Below are positions 62,005-64,000 of a stretch of 64,000 nt of DNA, in pieces (within the stretch, counting starts at the first letter, position 1; the number at the start of each line of letters is the position of its first letter). Source of the DNA: Apopatocola sp963618015. Its GTDB lineage: Bacteria; Bacillota; Clostridia; Oscillospirales; Oscillospiraceae. The notes below the pieces were generated by a model. That model was not told the DNA's origin and ran no database searches. It was given only the letters and a program-made list of their open reading frames with translations. The stretch is taken from contig CAVEQS010000009.1 in the NCBI GenBank assembly GCA_963618015.1, positions 3,639-67,638 of the forward strand, written 5' to 3'. The translations under genes and the position numbers were made by a program.

Positions 62005-62225
62005 ATTCAACACTCCTTTGGGCAGTATTCGGCATTCAAGCCGTCTCTCAAGACCCATTGGGAGACGATACGATTATACCACAGCTCCATTTGCATGTCA
62101 TCGGCGCAAATCTTGCCATTTTCCTTGCCATTTTGTAGGACACTTTTTGGATGAGCGGTCTAGGGGGAGATACTAGGTATACGGTTATCAGGTAAATAAA
62201 ACCGGTGTTTATAGAGCAGTTTCTG

Positions 62226-62254
62226 TTGCAAGCGGCGCCATGTTGAGCTATAAT
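62226..62254 (+). promoter_or_regulatory. Promoter of the small gene at 62292
   Basis: TTGCAA (62226-62231), 17 bp spacer, TATAAT (62249-62254). An in-frame ATG at 62253 overlaps the -10, so it is not the start. The rest of the gap from 62005 shows no gene. Confidence 0.6.
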
Positions 62255-62291
62255 GAAGTACCTAATTCAACAACAGAAAGAACGTGGTGTT

Positions 62292-62552
62292 ATGGTATTC
62301 AATGTATCATATAGAAACGCGCATAAATTCAAGTCAGTGGAGGATGTCCGCAAACGTTATCCGGAATTAGCTCCTTACAATATTTCTGCTGAAATATGCA
62401 AAGACAGTGACGGTGATGACTATCTGAATCTAATGATGGAAATAGAGAACATAGATGACCTCGACAAGCTCAGATTTTTATGTGATAGGTGCATATCAAT
62501 TGAAATTCAACCAGACCCTGGCGTGATTCCTTATATGGAATTTTGCGATTGA
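62292..62552 (+). CDS. Small hypothetical protein
   Basis: An 86-residue acidic soluble protein: MVFNVSYRNAHKFKSVEDVR, then a middle with CKDSDGDDYLNLMMEIENID and a C-terminus with CISIEIQPDPG. No known domain is recognised. I chose ATG 62292, after the promoter; the ribosome site is weak (GTGGTG). The base composition is clearly more AT-rich than the rest of the window. It is followed directly by another small gene, which starts within 1 nt of its stop. Confidence 0.5.
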   Translation: MVFNVSYRNAHKFKSVEDVRKRYPELAPYNISAEICKDSDGDDYLNLMMEIENIDDLDKLRFLCDRCISIEIQPDPGVIPYMEFCD

Positions 62553-62564
62553 GTGTACTTCTCT

Positions 62565-62990
62565 ATGAAAACCGCTCGAATGAACTCTTACATAGCCTGC
62601 TGTGATGCGTGTTTAGACGATTTATACCGTATGGTATTCTTGTGCTTTGGCAATGCGGATATGGCAGCGAAACTTTTGAGACAAGTCTGTATTGCCAGTG
62701 CGCAAACATACCGTGGATGGCAAAATATCAGAACTACGAAAATTTCTCTGACATCCTCTCTGTTTCGTGAATGCCAAAACCATCTGAGTTCTGTTGATCC
62801 AAACGAGATGAATCTCCCTCCGGTTTTGCACGGTACCAGCGGGCAGACGAGACTTTTGCTTGCATTGCGCTTCGCATCCGGCTTGACATCGGCAGAGGCG
62901 CAAAAAGCATCAGGTATGTCCAAGAAGGAATTCTTCACTGCACTACGGCAAGCGGCTCTTAGCATTGACTGCAACCAAGCCGGAAAATAA
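62565..62990 (+). CDS. Hypothetical protein, possibly a degenerate sigma-factor-like protein
   Basis: About 141 residues from ATG 62565; a GTG at 62553 is also possible. An N-terminal helical part has CLDDLYRMVFLCFGNADMAA, which resembles sigma region 2, and the C-terminal part has LLALRFASGLTSAEAQKASG, then MSKKEFFTALRQAALSID, which resembles sigma region 4. Both are too weak for a firm call. The composition is AT-richer than the neighbours. It lies downstream of another small unknown gene and ends before a terminator that serves the opposite strand. Confidence 0.45.
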   Translation: MKTARMNSYIACCDACLDDLYRMVFLCFGNADMAAKLLRQVCIASAQTYRGWQNIRTTKISLTSSLFRECQNHLSSVDPNEMNLPPVLHGTSGQTRLLLALRFASGLTSAEAQKASGMSKKEFFTALRQAALSIDCNQAGK

Positions 62991-62997
62991 TCACAAA

Positions 62998-63048
62998 AAA
63001 ATTCCTGTACGCTTGGCAGAGTGCACGCTGTCATTTGTACAGGAATTT
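62998..63048 (-). terminator. Terminator of the sodium:solute symporter gene
   Basis: ATTCCTGTAC (63001-63010) pairs with GTACAGGAAT (63037-63046), followed on the minus strand by TTTTTTT. It lies 20 nt past the symporter stop. Confidence 0.75.
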
Positions 63049-63068
63049 ATATATTGGCAGGAATAATT

Positions 63069-64000
63069 TCAGTAAGAGGTTTTAGCAGAGACGCGGTTTA
63101 CATACGGATCCAGAAACGGAGCAGGGGAATGCTTGTAGGTGGCAAGGCTTACAACGACCAGCGCCGCAGCACAGGCAAGCGCACCGGGAACCGTTGCGCC
63201 AAGACCGAATGGCTGCCCCGCCAGCTTCCAGCCCACGCAGACCGCAAAGCCTGCGATCATTCCAGAAAGAATGCCGGCTTTTGTTGCCTTTTTCCAATAG
63301 AGGGCGGCAAACGCGGGAAGCCCGGCTGCCGCGGCGTAAAAGCTCCAGGCAAACATGAGGATATTGTAAGCGTTCTTGATATATAAGGCGATAATCAGTG
63401 CGCCAAGCGGCATCACAACCGCGAAGATCCGGGTCAGGATCAGCTCCTTTCTCTCCGAAATATCCGGCTTGAAGGTTTTATATACATCGTGTACGCAGCT
63501 CTGTACGGACACGATCAGATAACTGTCCGCTGTAGACATGATGACCGAAAGAATTCCCGCAAGGGCGAGCCCCGTAAGACCAATGGGCAGGATCTCAATG
63601 GCGAGCGCCGGTACAACTGCGTCGGTGGAGCCGTACATGGCGATTTTATCCGCACTGACAAGCTGGTGCGCGACTACGCCCATGAACCACACAAGCGGGA
63701 TGGTGAGGCCATATACGAGAGTACCGAGGAACAGCCCCTTTTTGGCCGCCTTCTGGCTTTTTGCCGCGAAGGCACGCTGCCACATCTCTGCTCCGGCCAG
63801 CGTGAACACAAAGTATGTGATAATGTCTCCAATGATATTGCCGTCAAGATACGGCTTGGCAAGCTCCGGCGCAAGATTGCTGAAAAAAACAGATGGTCCG
63901 CCGAGCTTTACAAGGGACGCGCCGGGGATGAGTATGTACACGAACAAAATCAGCATAACGAACTGAAATACATCCGTGTAGATCACGCCGAACAGCCCGG
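63069..64000 (-). CDS. Sodium:solute symporter (SSS family), partial
   Basis: The last 310 or so residues of a polytopic SSS-family protein; the gene continues past the right edge. Seen: FTLAGAEMWQRAFAAKSQKA (SSS core helix region), LTGLALAGILSVIMSTADSYL with the conserved STADS, and several further helices ending in SAKTSY. SSS proteins import sugars, amino acids, pantothenate or similar with Na+. The STADSYL motif is typical; the substrate is unclear. A terminator closes the gene. Confidence 0.88.
   Translation of the reverse strand, partial: GLFGVIYTDVFQFVMLILFVYILIPGASLVKLGGPSVFFSNLAPELAKPYLDGNIIGDIITYFVFTLAGAEMWQRAFAAKSQKAAKKGLFLGTLVYGLTIPLVWFMGVVAHQLVSADKIAMYGSTDAVVPALAIEILPIGLTGLALAGILSVIMSTADSYLIVSVQSCVHDVYKTFKPDISERKELILTRIFAVVMPLGALIIALYIKNAYNILMFAWSFYAAAAGLPAFAALYWKKATKAGILSGMIAGFAVCVGWKLAGQPFGLGATVPGALACAAALVVVSLATYKHSPAPFLDPYVNRVSAKTSY

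Noticed and set aside
62253..62291. ATG 62253 as start of the small gene
   Set aside because: It overlaps the -10 hexamer of a well-spaced promoter, so it would not be transcribed.

Overview
The window is GC-rich and carries a low-GC Gram-positive-type gene set: a GPR spore protease, RemB, parAB with consensus parS sites, SHMT, an MsmX-like ATPase and a TAXI/TRAP importer. This points to a spore-forming Clostridia lineage, most likely a gut Oscillospiraceae/Ruminococcaceae relative. The chromosomal origin is inside the window. dnaA-dnaN-recF-remB-gyrB-gyrA run leftwards on the minus strand (21.7 to 13.2 kb), with a cluster of DnaA boxes between dnaA and dnaN. pstCAB diverges to the right of dnaA, where many Firmicutes have rpmH-rnpA-yidC.

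Left arm (0-13 kb): a PhoB/PhoR-type two-component system, a HAD phosphatase, a Phd/ParE toxin-antitoxin pair, a second (ArlRS/QseBC-type) two-component system with a small PepSY protein, a MATE exporter, an AIM24 protein, asnS, an ABC exporter and rnhA. Right arm (22-57 kb): pstCAB, a short PsuG-like protein, a PDZ protein, mfd with a PrsA-like foldase, an Xre regulator, a SLOG protein, a DtxR-regulated feoAAB operon, a nucleotidyltransferase, an orphan sugar-ABC ATPase, glyA, galE, a very large RND exporter, a TAXI/TRAP importer, a lipid kinase, rpsT, gpr, parAB, serS, a metallo-beta-lactamase-fold protein that has lost zinc ligands, and a GtrA protein. The right end (57-64 kb) has a maltodextrin-type ABC importer whose malF is frameshifted, then a glycosidase gene cut off at an abrupt junction near 61.28 kb. 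Beyond it come AT-richer genes and a partial sodium:solute symporter.

The strongest regulatory signals come from matched pairs of sites. Four TTTTAC(A/G)-like heptamers with the same 7-11-23 spacing, each followed 17 bp later by a -10 hexamer, precede both the PhoB/PhoR-type genes and pstC. This argues that the two-component system is the phosphate regulator. A second conserved promoter block precedes both the ArlRS-type system and the PepSY gene. The feo operon has four GTTAG/CTAAC dyads beside a divergent DtxR-family gene.

The most unusual feature is a family of about 14 dispersed intergenic elements. Nearly all pair one 'A' half-unit (end hairpin, variable hairpin, GACTGAGGG) with one 'B' half-unit (end hairpin, variable hairpin, GACGGAGGG) in inverted orientation. 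The variable hairpins differ in sequence but keep pairing, so structure appears to be selected. One copy supplies the C-terminus and stop codon of a protein, and another sits in the parAB leader.
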